Positions 12,048 through 22,993 of a DNA stretch of 64,000 nucleotides are shown piece by piece. Made by a program: the position numbers and the translations under genes. Each line of letters opens with the position of its first letter. Position 1 is the first letter of the stretch. Under the pieces are notes generated by a model, which did no database searches, was not told where the DNA came from, and saw nothing but the letters and a program-made list of their open reading frames with translations. Origin of the DNA: Ophiodon elongatus (Eukaryota > Chordata > Actinopteri > Perciformes > Hexagrammidae); contig JACSYO010000475.1 in NCBI GenBank assembly GCA_016806645.1, forward strand, positions 1,828,501 through 1,892,500. The letters run 5' to 3'.

Positions 12048-12182
12048 GTTGGCTGGATGTTTAGTTTTTGTTGCCGTTATCCCCGTTAAAATGCTCTGAT
12101 GGCTGTGTTGGCTCCGCGCACTGTGACAATAATGGTTCACCCCGGTCACAACACTAGTGTACCGAGAAGTGCACCCCCCCGC

Positions 12183-12184
<2 letters not shown>
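12048..12184 (-). promoter_or_regulatory. tspan2 5' UTR / proximal promoter region
   Basis: The immediate upstream region of the tspan2 ATG (minus strand) lies between the start codon and the microsatellite at 12185. It is moderately GC-rich with several CpGs (around 12113-12174). No TATA box is evident near the ATG. The assignment comes from position only; the transcription start is unknown. Confidence 0.4.
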
Positions 12185-12222
<38 letters not shown>

Positions 12223-12229
12223 TCTCACA

Positions 12230-12266
<37 letters not shown>
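12185..12266. repeat. (CT)n(CA)n compound microsatellite next to tspan2 promoter
   Basis: About 17 CT units, a mixed CT/CA bridge, then about 14 CA units. It begins 138 bp upstream of the tspan2 start codon, so it lies in the promoter or 5' UTR. Confidence 0.95.
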
Positions 12267-12267
<1 letters not shown>

Positions 12268-15200
12268 GCAGGATCTCAGACTCTTTCCAGACCGCCCCTT
12301 TCAACAATGCAGAGGGGGGCTGAAAGGGGTACCGAGACTACACGAGGAGGACTTGCCAAGTGTTGCCCTGCAACGAAAATCCACCATTTACCTATGAACT
12401 GATATTTACTTTGTGTTCATCATGTCGTGTTTGTATTTGAATTATATTTCGCAACACAATAAGAAAACAAGCATGTAATCGGAAACACTTACATTATCAC
12501 CGTGGTAATATTCTTAAAATGTGTGTGTGTTAACCCACTAATTAGGGAGTTTGTTTTGTATCCCCATACTTTTCTTACTCCCATAATAAGTGTAAAGGAC
12601 TATTAGTTGTTTCGTAAGCAGTATATTCCCATCAAAATTAGTTTCAGAAGCACACCCACCCATTATCCCTACAAACCTTCAATAAAGGTATGGCAACAAT
12701 AAAGAAGTAGTTCAAGTTTGTGATTTATTCCCCCAACTATGAAACAGTGACTGTGTCAGTTCAAATTGGAAGCCCTGTATCAATTCACCTTTACCGTCAG
12801 CAAGGAGAGTACACCTTGAGATATTTCTCAGCCAGGATGAAATTCTTTCCTAAATAATTTCCTAAACAGTTATAGCATCTCTTACTGTGATATAGTGGGC
12901 TATTTTTCACATGCATATCAGATTAAGACGTATCAGGATAATAATCAGAAATGTCATCCTGCACATATGAAGTATGGAAACCAACCTATTTTATGACAGA
13001 ATTACTGCAAAGTCTCACCTCATGCACAAAGCAAATAAGTATAAAGACAGCATCTCAACAAGGGAAGCCCAGCCTCTTTGAAGAAACGAGTTGGTTTGTG
13101 TTGCAATCACATCATTTGACAACAGGATTTACTAAATTTCCTTTTAAAAGATAAATCATGATGGTGAAATGTTGAGGCATTTCATAACTGAAACAGCACA
13201 ACAACCTTACCGAAGCCTTTCCTGTTCATACAAACCAGATGTCGGTGTAGCATTATAAAAGTGTCAACATTTTTTAAATAGCAAGCTGCCTTATCATTCA
13301 TCAATAAGATAGTTGACTAATTCTCAACGGATGGATATTGGGAACTGAAATAGTTTCCACTTTTCTTTTCTTCCAGTTTTTCTCCCCATGGCACTGAGTG
13401 TCCTGGAGTGATGAGTAAAAGATGAGTTTTTCATCCACTGAGATCCTCTGAACTAAATTTCTAAAGATGTAATGAAAATGAGTTTGAATAAGTAAGTGTC
13501 CTGGAAGAGGTCAGGCTTTTTTGTATCACAAAAGAAGTCAAAGTTTCTTGGACAAAAAGAGACATCACACAAAAAATCGCATGCCCCACTGAATTATTTA
13601 TATTTCACTTAATTTGAAGCACAATTGACCTCTTATTCCTAAATACGTTGCTCAACCTTGTGCAAAGAATCAGTTAACAAGATACGAATGAAGTCTAGTA
13701 TTAGTGAAATGGAAAAAGTGGCCCCTGATGTCTTCCCTCAGTGTCATCAGTGACTGGGAGCATGAAACTCCGCAGCAACACCATGTTCAATATAAATATT
13801 TTTCCCACAACCATGGAGAGCAGGGGCAACGTCCAAGGAGTAGTTAATTTATCACCGGGAAATTAGACACTGGTTAGAAAATGTCCTTATAGGAACAAAA
13901 TGGTCTGCCAAGCTTAATGCTAGAGGGAAGAAAAAGTCAGACAGGAATGACACGACAGAGAGAGAGGGAGGGAGAGACGGGCTAGTATAAATGCTTAGAT
14001 GATGAATTTACGTGAATAATCGTCAACATGTGGCTCTTTTCCCACACATGAAAAGAGCCGTCTAAGACTCTCAGAACAGCAAAGTTTGTGCTGTGGCACT
14101 TATTAAGAGAATAGTGCAGGACAGAGAGAAAACAGAGGAAGTTTAGTTTGGACGTGAAACAGAAACAGAGCAGTGCCATAAGAGGAGAGGCAGATAAGAC
14201 TGGGACAAGAGCACTGTGTTGGTTGTTGTTGGCCGTCGGTGGGTCAGTTGCTAAGTGGTTCTAAACATGTGAACAAGAAAAATGCTTGCAGGTCATAACC
14301 CCCATGAAAAAAGACAGGCTCCACATGATGCCTAGACAGGTCCATCTTGGGGTTGGCTTGGTAGCTCTCTTCTTTTACAATGAACATTTTTTATACACTT
14401 GTGACCCAGACAAATTTAAACTGTTGTGTTGGCTACTGTAAGCATGCTGATCATGCTGCTTTGATTAGTTAATACAACAATAAAGTGGTTGGAGCCTTTA
14501 GCAGTGGAAGAGATTTCTATCTGTGGCAGCATACCACCATCTGCTGGTCACACTGCAAACATTGACTGTGTGGCAATTTATTTTCAGTGTGCCCTTGGTT
14601 TATATTCTGGGAGATGAGTGGTACAAATGCAGGGTTTTCCAAATGAGAAGCTGGTGACTAGAGGCCCAAAGCTAATTATTGTCATATATATGTATACATA
14701 TACGTTACAGAATAGTACAATCAAACCATCATATAGTTTTATATTGTGTTGGATGAAATCTGAGTGATATCAATTTATCTTGGTTGCCCTGAATTGCCCT
14801 TATTTTCACTTATTTTCACTCTACATCTTCACATCTCTACAAATTGGTGTCAAATTAGCTGAATGAGTGAGTGGAGAAATTCTTCCACACAGGGAAAGAA
14901 GGGTTCCTGAATGGTTTCATAAGCCTAAAAATCTGTGAATCATATGCTCACAGCCCTCACGGTCACCAGTTTTCAACCCAATAAACACCTATGTGATATT
15001 TGACAACCTTTTGTATTTGTTAAACGTTATGAAGAGGTAACTAACTAATGAGGTAGCTATTTCACAAGAAAAAAGGAGTTAAAAAGAAAAGTTTATTCCT
15101 ACCCCACTAATCATTTCACGACCATTCATCTTGAGCCACCTTATGGCGTTCATTTAGAGCACAAATTACAAAATACTGCATTATTGAAGCACAATCACAT

Positions 15201-15284
15201 ATTATCGCCTCATAAGGTTGATATGGAGAGATTGTAAGAAAGCAGTTGCCCATTTACACATTGAGCAGACACAGAGCAGCATTG
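12267..15284. other. Intergenic spacer between tspan2 and ngf
   Basis: AT-rich and noncoding. No exon, RNA gene or long repeat is recognisable. A purine-rich stretch lies near 13958-13978 and a perfect 10-bp tandem pair at 14801-14820. Confidence 0.7.
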
Positions 15285-15650
15285 GCATCAACCTGGAGTC
15301 GTGTCTCTGATGAATGAAAGTCCAATACTCACTCTCCTCTACTTTGGGGAAATATGTGGCTATTTAGCCGCTAAATGCTCCATATATTCACCAGCTAGTA
15401 ACTAAGTTTTTCTATCTGCTGTTTGGTGCTGGGCAGATATTGTACTGTAATGTTGCCTGTTGCATTTTAAAAACAATGCTTATAAGAGCGATGAGACTGA
15501 ACCAAAAATGTAAAGTTGTGGGTCATAAAACTAAAACAATGAGCTGAAAGATAATAATCCATCTATTGTTTAGGGGAACTGCACAGTTGAGTGATAATTC
15601 TCTGCGAGTTGGTCACTGTGAACGACCTCTTTCATATTTCAAATGGTAAT
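15285..15650. repeat. Teleost dispersed repeat (MITE-like) downstream of ngf
   Basis: I recognise the block running from GTGTCTCTGATGAATGAAAG through TTTAGCCGCTAAATGCTCC to GCACAGTTGAGTGATAATTC and GTCACTGTGAACGACC as a repeat common in fish genomes. This is from memory and was not searched. The ends are approximate and no terminal inverted repeat was established. It lies about 450 bp past the ngf stop, so it limits or overlaps the ngf 3' UTR. Confidence 0.5.
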
Positions 15651-15746
15651 TTAATTCATTATTAATTTGAAAATATGGATAAGACCAAAATTTGAACATC
15701 AACACTGTATTAAACGGACACAAGAAACCAGGCAAGTACTGAGGTG

Positions 15747-15752
15747 TTTAAT
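15747..15752 (-). terminator. Candidate polyadenylation signal for ngf
   Basis: ATTAAA on the minus strand, about 350 bp beyond the ngf stop. This is a variant signal; the next canonical AATAAA I see on this strand is at 15097-15092. Either could be used. Confidence 0.25.
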
Positions 15753-16104
15753 AAATAACAGCTTGAACAACACAACAATAACAACAACATTAAAAGCTTG
15801 AATTCATTTTATATATATACACATACTGTATATATTTTCATATTTGACTGTATAAACTATAAATATGACATGCAGTCCTCATAACTTAAAACAACCAGGA
15901 CTTCTCAGACTGAGGTAGGGTCAGGGGCCAAAGGGTTGGATAGATGAAGCTGTTTCTGTGTGTATATGTGTGTGTAAGTGTGTGTGTATGTTTGGAGGTG
16001 GGGAAGAGGATTACAGTATTGGCAATAAAACTGCAGTGGCTGTTTAGTAGAAATGTGTGTGCTTGGTTCATAGTTCAGTGGTCAGGAGTCGTCCCCCCCC
16101 CCAG

Positions 16105-16995
16105 TCAGTGCCCTAGTCGTCCCGCCCAAGACTTCCTGCTGAGAACACACACACATGCAGCGTTGATGCGGATGAAACGCCAGGCTGTCCGTTCCTTGAA
16201 GATGGTCAGGGCGCTCACGAATATGTGTGTGTTTGTGCAGTAGGAGTTCCAGTGGCGACTGTCGATGCCGAGACAGCCCGAGGTGCTTGATCTGGATCCC
16301 TGTTTGCCACCTCGTCCCCCTGGCTTTCCCCCGTTTGCATTCCCGGAGCCTCTGTGCGTTGGGGACCGGCAGGTAGTCTCATAGAAGAACTGTTTCTTCA
16401 CCACGTTGTTGATTGTAACATTGGGCAGCACTGTCACCTCATACCCAGCTATGTCTGTGGCTCGTGTCAGGTTGCCCACCCAGGTATTTATGCTGTCACA
16501 TACTGAGTACTCTCCTCGGTGCATGGTATGCGATCCTGCTCTGCGCCTCACCCTCACCCCCTTCACCCCTTCAATGTCATAGCCCTCACCTTCCAGGGCA
16601 TCGTGTGATGGGACCACCTCGCTGAAGACAACACGGGGCGAGGAGCGGTAACGTCTCTTGGAGAAGAGCTTGGGGTCCACTACTGGGTTGAAGGGGTCTG
16701 GGGGGGAGTCCGACGTAGATTGCCTGACGACAGGACTCCTATCCTGGGTGTATGAAGCTGCCCGATGGGGCCTCTTGGTCCTATGGTGGCTGGTCCTATG
16801 ATGCTCTTGTGAAGAATGGTGTTCAGAGAGGTGGTCCCCCGCTGCTGTCTGCTGCTGTCCTGCTCTGTGATTGGCTGACGTCTGCTGTCCGACTTTGTGG
16901 TTGGCTGCCCCGGCGCACCGGGCCAATCCACCTCCCATGTTCTGTACAGCCTGGACGCCGATCAGGAGGAGCAGGACCAGTGGTGACGACCTCAT
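16105..16995 (-). CDS. ngf: NGF-family neurotrophin, NT-6/NT-7-like, prepro form
   Basis: Secreted neurotrophin precursor of 296 residues in a single coding exon; ligand of Trk and p75 receptors by family. Residues 1-19 form a hydrophobic signal peptide (MRSSPLVLLLLIGVQAVQN). The pro-region contains DPKLFSKRRYRSSPRVVF (107-124), matching the conserved pro-NGF block, and ends at a furin site RVRRR (148-152). The mature part (153-296) has six cysteines, C166, C209, C241, C253, C281 and C283, forming the cystine knot. It also has HRGEYSVCDS, the signature GCLGIDSRHWNSYC (240-253) and AWRFIRI/CVCVLSRK. WNSYC and CVCVLSRK point to NGF rather than BDNF or NT-3. C209 to C241 holds 31 residues where NGF has about 9, so there is a 22-residue excess, as described for Xiphophorus NT-6. 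Sequons are at N175 and N192. An open GTG eight codons upstream was rejected because the exon begins inside that stretch. The a/b paralogue name is uncertain. Confidence 0.95.
   Translation of the reverse strand: MRSSPLVLLLLIGVQAVQNMGGGLARCAGAANHKVGQQTSANHRAGQQQTAAGDHLSEHHSSQEHHRTSHHRTKRPHRAASYTQDRSPVVRQSTSDSPPDPFNPVVDPKLFSKRRYRSSPRVVFSEVVPSHDALEGEGYDIEGVKGVRVRRRAGSHTMHRGEYSVCDSINTWVGNLTRATDIAGYEVTVLPNVTINNVVKKQFFYETTCRSPTHRGSGNANGGKPGGRGGKQGSRSSTSGCLGIDSRHWNSYCTNTHIFVSALTIFKERTAWRFIRINAACVCVLSRKSWAGRLGH
16276..16368 (-). other. Basic, Gly-rich insertion in neurotrophin loop
   Basis: Codons 210-240 of the neurotrophin, between conserved cysteines 2 and 3. It is rich in Gly and Ser, with basic residues R210, H214, R215, K224, R228, K231 and R235. 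In Xiphophorus NT-6 an insertion at this same place was linked to heparin or cell-surface binding. That function is inferred here from composition and position only. Confidence 0.85.
16540..16554 (-). other. Furin cleavage site of the neurotrophin precursor
   Basis: Codons 148-152 encode RVRRR, an R-X-R-R-type proprotein convertase site directly before the mature domain. Cleavage would release a 144-residue mature protein starting AGSHTMHRGEYSVC. Confidence 0.85.
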
Positions 16996-17034
16996 GGGCA
17001 CACGTCCTGAGCCGAGCACAAGGGGGGGGAAAAG
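16996..17034 (-). promoter_or_regulatory. Splice acceptor and short 5' UTR of ngf coding exon
   Basis: Reading the minus strand, a C/T-rich tract is followed by GGCTCAG, then GACGTGTGCCC and the ATG. The exon would begin at 17006, leaving 11 bp of 5' UTR in it. A splice acceptor shortly before the ATG of the single coding exon is typical of neurotrophin genes, so at least one untranslated exon should lie at higher coordinates. Confidence 0.7.
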
Positions 17035-17223
17035 TTCAGATATTGTGCCTACATGTCTTGCTTACATTGAAAGAAGAAAAAAAACATCTTTCATTTTTCA
17101 CTTGTCCCTACATCTGGTTGTTGTGTCTTTTCTTTTTTTTTACGTATTGAAAAAGTGAATAAAAAAGTGAGTATATACAAACATTTGTGCAAACACAATC
17201 CAGAAGCTCAAATGTGAGGATGT

Positions 17224-17441
17224 GCTATATAACTTGTTGACACTTTGTCAGTCAAAATAAGCGATTTGAGAGCATTTCTTATAGCTCTGAAAACCTGAGA
17301 TGGGCTGGCATTTATCCTTAGCCCACTTAATGAAGCACAGCACCGAAGTCACGCTTGTACTGGCTGATTAGCATCAGGTGTTTGCAGTATGCGTCAAAAT
17401 GATTGGCTCATTCACACGTAGACTCGAGAATAGTGACGTCC
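17224..17441 (-). promoter_or_regulatory. Possible proximal ngf promoter cluster
   Basis: On the minus strand the order is GGACGTCAC (17441-17433, CRE-like), AGCCAATCA (17408-17400, CCAAT box) and TTATATAG (17232-17225, TATA-like), 220-440 bp before the ngf ATG. The TATA-like site sits far from the CCAAT box and could equally read on the plus strand. It could be an alternative promoter giving an unspliced 5' UTR. Weak evidence. Confidence 0.2.
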
Positions 17442-18715
17442 GATCATTTTTATTATAACCTGTTACTATCAATGTCTGCTGGTTGGGCCTACATGCATGG
17501 CCTGACACAGTCCTGCTTCTCGTGTTGGATTACTTGATTAAGGAGCAAATAATCGCCATTTGTTGTCTGCGGTGCTCGGCTCACTGTCAGTCAGTTAGGT
17601 TTCCTGGGTTTGTTGTCGGACCGAGGAAGTGTCCGTCAGGGGACTCTTCATCGGATTTCGACTCACCATTATGCCGGGGCCTAAGCTAAGTACTTGCTGC
17701 TGTGCTTCATATGCTTTCACTCATGGCCAGGGAGTGACATTGCATGTGTTGGCATGTGTTGCCAGGTTGTGTTTGCCTGGTAATGCCAATAAGATGCGAC
17801 TGCATTGCTGTTGATTATTTCTCGGTTGAGCTTGGCTGGCTGTGCTGGTGCAGAGTGTTTATGTGTAGCCTACCTGTGGAATGTGTCCAGTTGAAGTGGG
17901 AGCCCCTGTGGACTCTAGAGCCAGACTCCAGTGCAGGCCGGGCCCCTCATGCCTGCCATCTGGACCCCCTGAACTACAGCTCTGTAACACACACATATGG
18001 AGAAAATACTTAACTTAAACACATTGATTCACGAATCAGCCTTTCATACGCAGCAGTGAGTTGCATGTTGTGGGATCGATATTTTACTGACACAAGAAAA
18101 CTTATTTTCTATCCTTGAGATGGCACATTGGACATATAGTATTCTTCTTTTTTAGGCTGACATACTGTTCAGTTCCAACAAGTGGTAAAACAGTGAGTAA
18201 AGTACTCACTCATACCTTCCACCAGACAACCTCTGCTATCACAGGCATACACAATTTACCATTGTCTGACCTTATCTCATACAAAGTACACACACACTCA
18301 CCATGTTTAACTCTAAGAGTTTAGACTTGCATTACATTGGAATGTGCGGCATTTCACACCTCCATTTATATATATATATATATACACACACTTTTTTGAT
18401 CGTAAAGCCCTTCAACATGCATCATTAATGGGATGTTAACTCATGCAAACAGTGTCTTCCTCAGACACACGTGCCATGCATGCACATGTATGAATGCATG
18501 TAAGGTTGTTTGTATGAATAGTTTGCATTGACGTGTATGAATACACACACACCCTCTCTCACACACACTCAGAAGTTCACCGAGGTGTATTGAAACTGGA
18601 ATGTTAGTATTTGTGACATATCTCCAATGTTCTCTTGCTGGTACGTTGTTGGAATACCACAGAGTATATTAATGTTTTAAAGGTTTATTTCAATATGTCT
18701 AATTTTATAACCTTG

Positions 18716-18741
18716 TTGTGTGTGTGTGAGTGTGAGTGTGA

Positions 18742-18813
<72 letters not shown>

Positions 18814-18843
18814 CAAAGAATAAAAACAAAGAATAAAAACAAA
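18716..18843. repeat. Compound (GT)n(GTGA)n(GA)n microsatellite with A-rich tandem tail
   Basis: GT units pass into GTGA units, then into more than 30 GA units (to 18809), then about 2.5 copies of a 13-bp unit containing AAAAACAAAGAAT. The stepwise unit change suggests growth by point mutation and slippage. Confidence 0.95.
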
Positions 18844-21800
18844 CGTAGGAAGTGAATCATGGTCATGTTTTCAAAGATCTAGTTTTTTATTTAATCTTTT
18901 GAGGCACTCGGGTCTTCTAGATTTATGACTTGCCTTGAAATCCTCAGAATGTAGCACATAACAACCAGAAGAGGGCAGTGTTGCCTGCAAAGACCACGAA
19001 TCAGAGACAGGCAGATGAGAAATATCAGGATGTCATTGACCCTGTTCCCATCAGAAATAGAAACACTGATGCGTAAGAGAAATTTAGCATCTCGTATCCC
19101 TTTTCAGTTATTTTCCCACAAGCCAAGAGTACTTGTTAGTCTAAATGGCAATGGTGGAGAGAAACTATAGTAATGTGCACATGTACTCTAGTACTGTATT
19201 TTAAGAAACTTGTACTTGAGTTTATGCTTCTTTTACACTACCTTTTTAAGACGGCATTCAGCTTTACACATGTATCCTATTGTGATATACTGTATGTGAT
19301 ATATGTGCACGAGTACTTTAAATAGCTTTGGGAGATGGAGAGAGGCATCGTTTGACACTTTCGAGTGATATCTTTTGGCTTCAATAAACACAATCATACA
19401 CATGCACGCCTACACACTCACACACATATGGAGCTGGTCCAAACAGGCAGTGAGTTGATTGATCCCGGCTGACGGGCAGCTCACTATTTACATGGCCCAG
19501 GGTGAGCCTGGAGGATCCTAATGTTAAAAATATGTGGCTTGTGTTTAATGCCAGTGGAGCCAGCGTAAACACTGCAGCGTAGGAGCACAAGGGTCAGAGC
19601 GGTTTAGAAAGCACCTTTTGACTTATGGGATTACTTCAGCACTGGATCACAATCTCTCTGGCTATCCCTCCGACCCCCTCAAACAAATATTGTATGCAAA
19701 ATAACAAACGCACACATATGCACCACCAATACGAGCTTGTGAGATGCTCCTGTGGTTTTCAGTGAAACAGTGCTTAGTCATTTTCCCAATGTTGTTTATT
19801 GTTTGTTTTGTGGTTTGGGGTTGCGGTTTTTGCTCCATACATTTTGAAAAAGTTATACATTTCAGCCACATTTTTTGGGTGAAGACTGGGCGTGGAATAG
19901 GAAATGTTAGATGAAATGGTGAAATGGATTCGACATGCAAGCGTACATCCTCTATCAAACAGGGGGGGATCCATATGGTACTGATAAAACAGGATGTCTC
20001 AGAGGTCTGTGTGAGGCTCCTCGCACAGCTTACGCACAGGACAGTAAGCTGTTTTCCTCTTTAGTGTCCAGAAAGAAAAGAAATCTCACAAATGCACATG
20101 GGAGATGCCCTGACGAGCTGGAGCCAGTTCTGCTCACATGTACCAGCTAAATAATGACAAAGGTATTCCGAACTGTTTAAGCAAATACCACAGAAATGAC
20201 AGACATAATATGGTTCATATTTCCAGACACTGAACATACTGTATTAATACACATTGGCATAAACAAAGCAGTTGTTGGATATCCTTTTATGATTCATGCC
20301 TTGTACAGTTTGCACCAAGGAGGATGTTTATGAGAAGAGACTTTGTAAAATGGCCTCATGTGGCTTGCTGCAGTGTCCCCTGCTCTACGAAGGTTCCCTT
20401 TCTCACAACAGGCTGATTCCCCAGTTTTGCTAAACTGTAAATCAAGACCATCTCTGTTGAGTCATGCATCACTTTCTAAATGCTACAATGGCATGAGTGT
20501 TCAAGGCACCACATGGCACGACCTGGTGAAACAAGATTACCAACATATGTGGAATGAAGAGATGTGTCACGTAGCTTCTAGGTCGTGACCTGGAAAAACG
20601 ATCATTGGGGAGCATGAGAGGAAAACACTTCAGACGGAGACTAATTACTTTGCCCAAGGCAGTGGAGGCCAGCCACGCATTTACTGGTACTGACAATGCA
20701 GTGTTTGCCAGGAACACATTTTCATTTAGTGTGCCAGTCCACAAGATACTCCATCGATCAAACGCTGGTACCTATAAGCTGCCAAATTACAGCATGTGGT
20801 TACAGTACAGTGTGTTGAGTGTGACTACAATGACAACAAGGCAGATGGGCCAAAACATGAGCAGTTTAGGAGAGTGTTGCCTGCCATCAATCCGAGATTG
20901 GTTTACATTTAGCGTGGGTTTCTTCCTATCTGTGTGTTACACGAGTCATTAGATACAAGTCCTTGTTAAAAGATGTGCAGGAGTGGCACGTCAACGGTTC
21001 TCTCGAACAAACGCGCATCTCTCTATCGCAGCGTTGACAACAGCATCAGATTATGAGGGGGTGAGAAAGAGACTGACAGCTGCAGAGATGGCGAGAAAGG
21101 TGATGCAGAGGAAAGCGGAGCAAGGTAAACAGTGTCTCTCATCAAGTCAGTGGAGTGCAGTTCCTCCCGCTGTCATCCACAGGAAATAATTATCAAAGGG
21201 GGACCACTGCCAGGTCAACTTACTCCCTTTTCATTTGTTACACGCATCCAAATTTTTGAAGACATATTTAATTCCTCTAAAGAAATGGTTTGTAAACTCG
21301 TTAATCAATGCTTGAAAAATGCAGCGACTTATAAGGATCGGTCCGGAGAATGTTTCACTTGAAATGAAACTCTTGAGTTAAACTTAAGGGTTGCAACAGA
21401 ACTTGCATTTGCATCAGATTCCTTTTCACATTAGAGCCATATTAATAATTGCAATTTCCTCCATTTGTCGTGTAGCCACTGCTTCATTCACTGTTGTAAT
21501 TGAAACTTGTCATTTACTGTAAAACAATCTGTTTGTCATAGATTAGACAAGAAACCTCGTGAAACTAATACAACAGCCAGAATACTGCCATGAATCAAGT
21601 TTTTGTCACGCAAAATGATGTCATCTAATGTCTGTTAAAAGTGCAATGAAGTTACTCTTGAGAAGTTGTCAGTGAGGCTGGCTATTCTTGGAAACACTTT
21701 AAAAGTATTGTATATTTGATACACAGCACCAGTTGAACAGTCAGAAAATTGTAACTTTCAAAATAACTTTGGATATCAAATATCAACGTTTAAATAGCGC

Positions 21801-21927
21801 AATGCTTATAACTCTGCTTCATTCTATGTTACGCAGCCATTGCATAACCATTTGAAGAACCAGTTTTTTAAAGTATTTGTGCAACCATGATGAGTACATT
21901 TCAGTTATTCTGTGGTTCAAAACATTT

Positions 21928-21975
21928 TAATATAAATGTTTTTAACACATATAATATAAATGTTTTTAATACATA
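21928..21975. repeat. 24-bp tandem duplication
   Basis: Two adjacent 24-bp units beginning TAATATAAATGTTTTTAA differ at a single base. This is a recent local duplication in noncoding DNA. Confidence 0.9.
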
Positions 21976-22039
21976 GCAGTCAAATTGTGAAAATTAAACC
22001 AAGGACGCCTGATTAATATAAATATGGTCAATTCTGTTC

Positions 22040-22240
22040 ACTGGTTGCAAAAAGCCAAAATGGTGACGGACAAATCGCCAAACTCGAGGCTTCAAAACGG
22101 CAGTCCACAAACCGATGGGTTATTTAGTTTGACACTTGAAACCTGTGCTTCAAACTATAAGAAGCCAATGTTTTTAAAAATAAGTTTTTTACTAAAGTAG
22201 AGTAGAAGTTATTCTATACAGTCTGTGGATTATTCTTATA
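22040..22240. repeat. Dispersed repeat relic
   Basis: It contains CCAAACTCGAGGCTTCAAAA, GCAGTCCACAAACC and ATGGGT, with a terminal TATACAGTCTGTGGA. I recognise this combination, from memory, as a dispersed fish repeat. The boundaries are approximate. Confidence 0.45.
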
Positions 22241-22888
22241 TTTCTTTAAGTCCAATTTGACTCACATCACTGAGTATTTCCAATTTGGCATGTTGCAACT
22301 GGGTGTGGCTTTAAGTGAGGATGTTAACGACAAATTGTTCTGTACCACATCAAAACATGACAGATAATACTGTGGAAGAAATACAAAAAGTGAATGAGAT
22401 CAGACTTTAGAAATGGCATAGTTTTAATGTGAGTAGCAGCGATGAAGATCAGCCTCTGCCCTGTCCTTTCCCCTCGTCTTTATGTTTCAAAGACATTTGC
22501 CGTGAGAACCAATGCAACTGTTCTCCATCAGGGATACTTCAAACAGTAAAACTCTGCTGCTCTGGCCTCAGGACACAGAAAGAGAGTGACAGGCACACAT
22601 AACCTGTTAAAGCACTTTACTCCACAGTGCGATGACAAATGATGCAAGATATGCAGAATGAAAGAACATTTACTGTATAAACTGTTTATAGTATGAACTA
22701 ACCAACTGCTACAGTAAGGGAAAAAGACTGCATGTGCAGTTTGTAACATCAGCTTGTATTAGCTTGATGGTTTTACTGGGTGCTGCAATAAAATATGCCT
22801 GGTGTGTTCAACACACAGGTAAAATGTGTTTCCAACTTTCTCCAAGCACAAGTATCTTTCAAAAGGCTGACCTTATATTCAACTTAGC

Positions 22889-22993
<105 letters not shown>

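Noticed and set aside
16996..17019. Extension of the neurotrophin ORF by 8 codons to an upstream GTG
   Set aside because: The splice acceptor at 17007 lies inside this extension, and the ATG at 16995 begins a good signal peptide.
16752..17158. Plus-strand ORFs of 95-132 codons overlapping ngf
   Set aside because: They are shadows of the neurotrophin coding sequence on the opposite strand; no neurotrophin-independent feature is seen.
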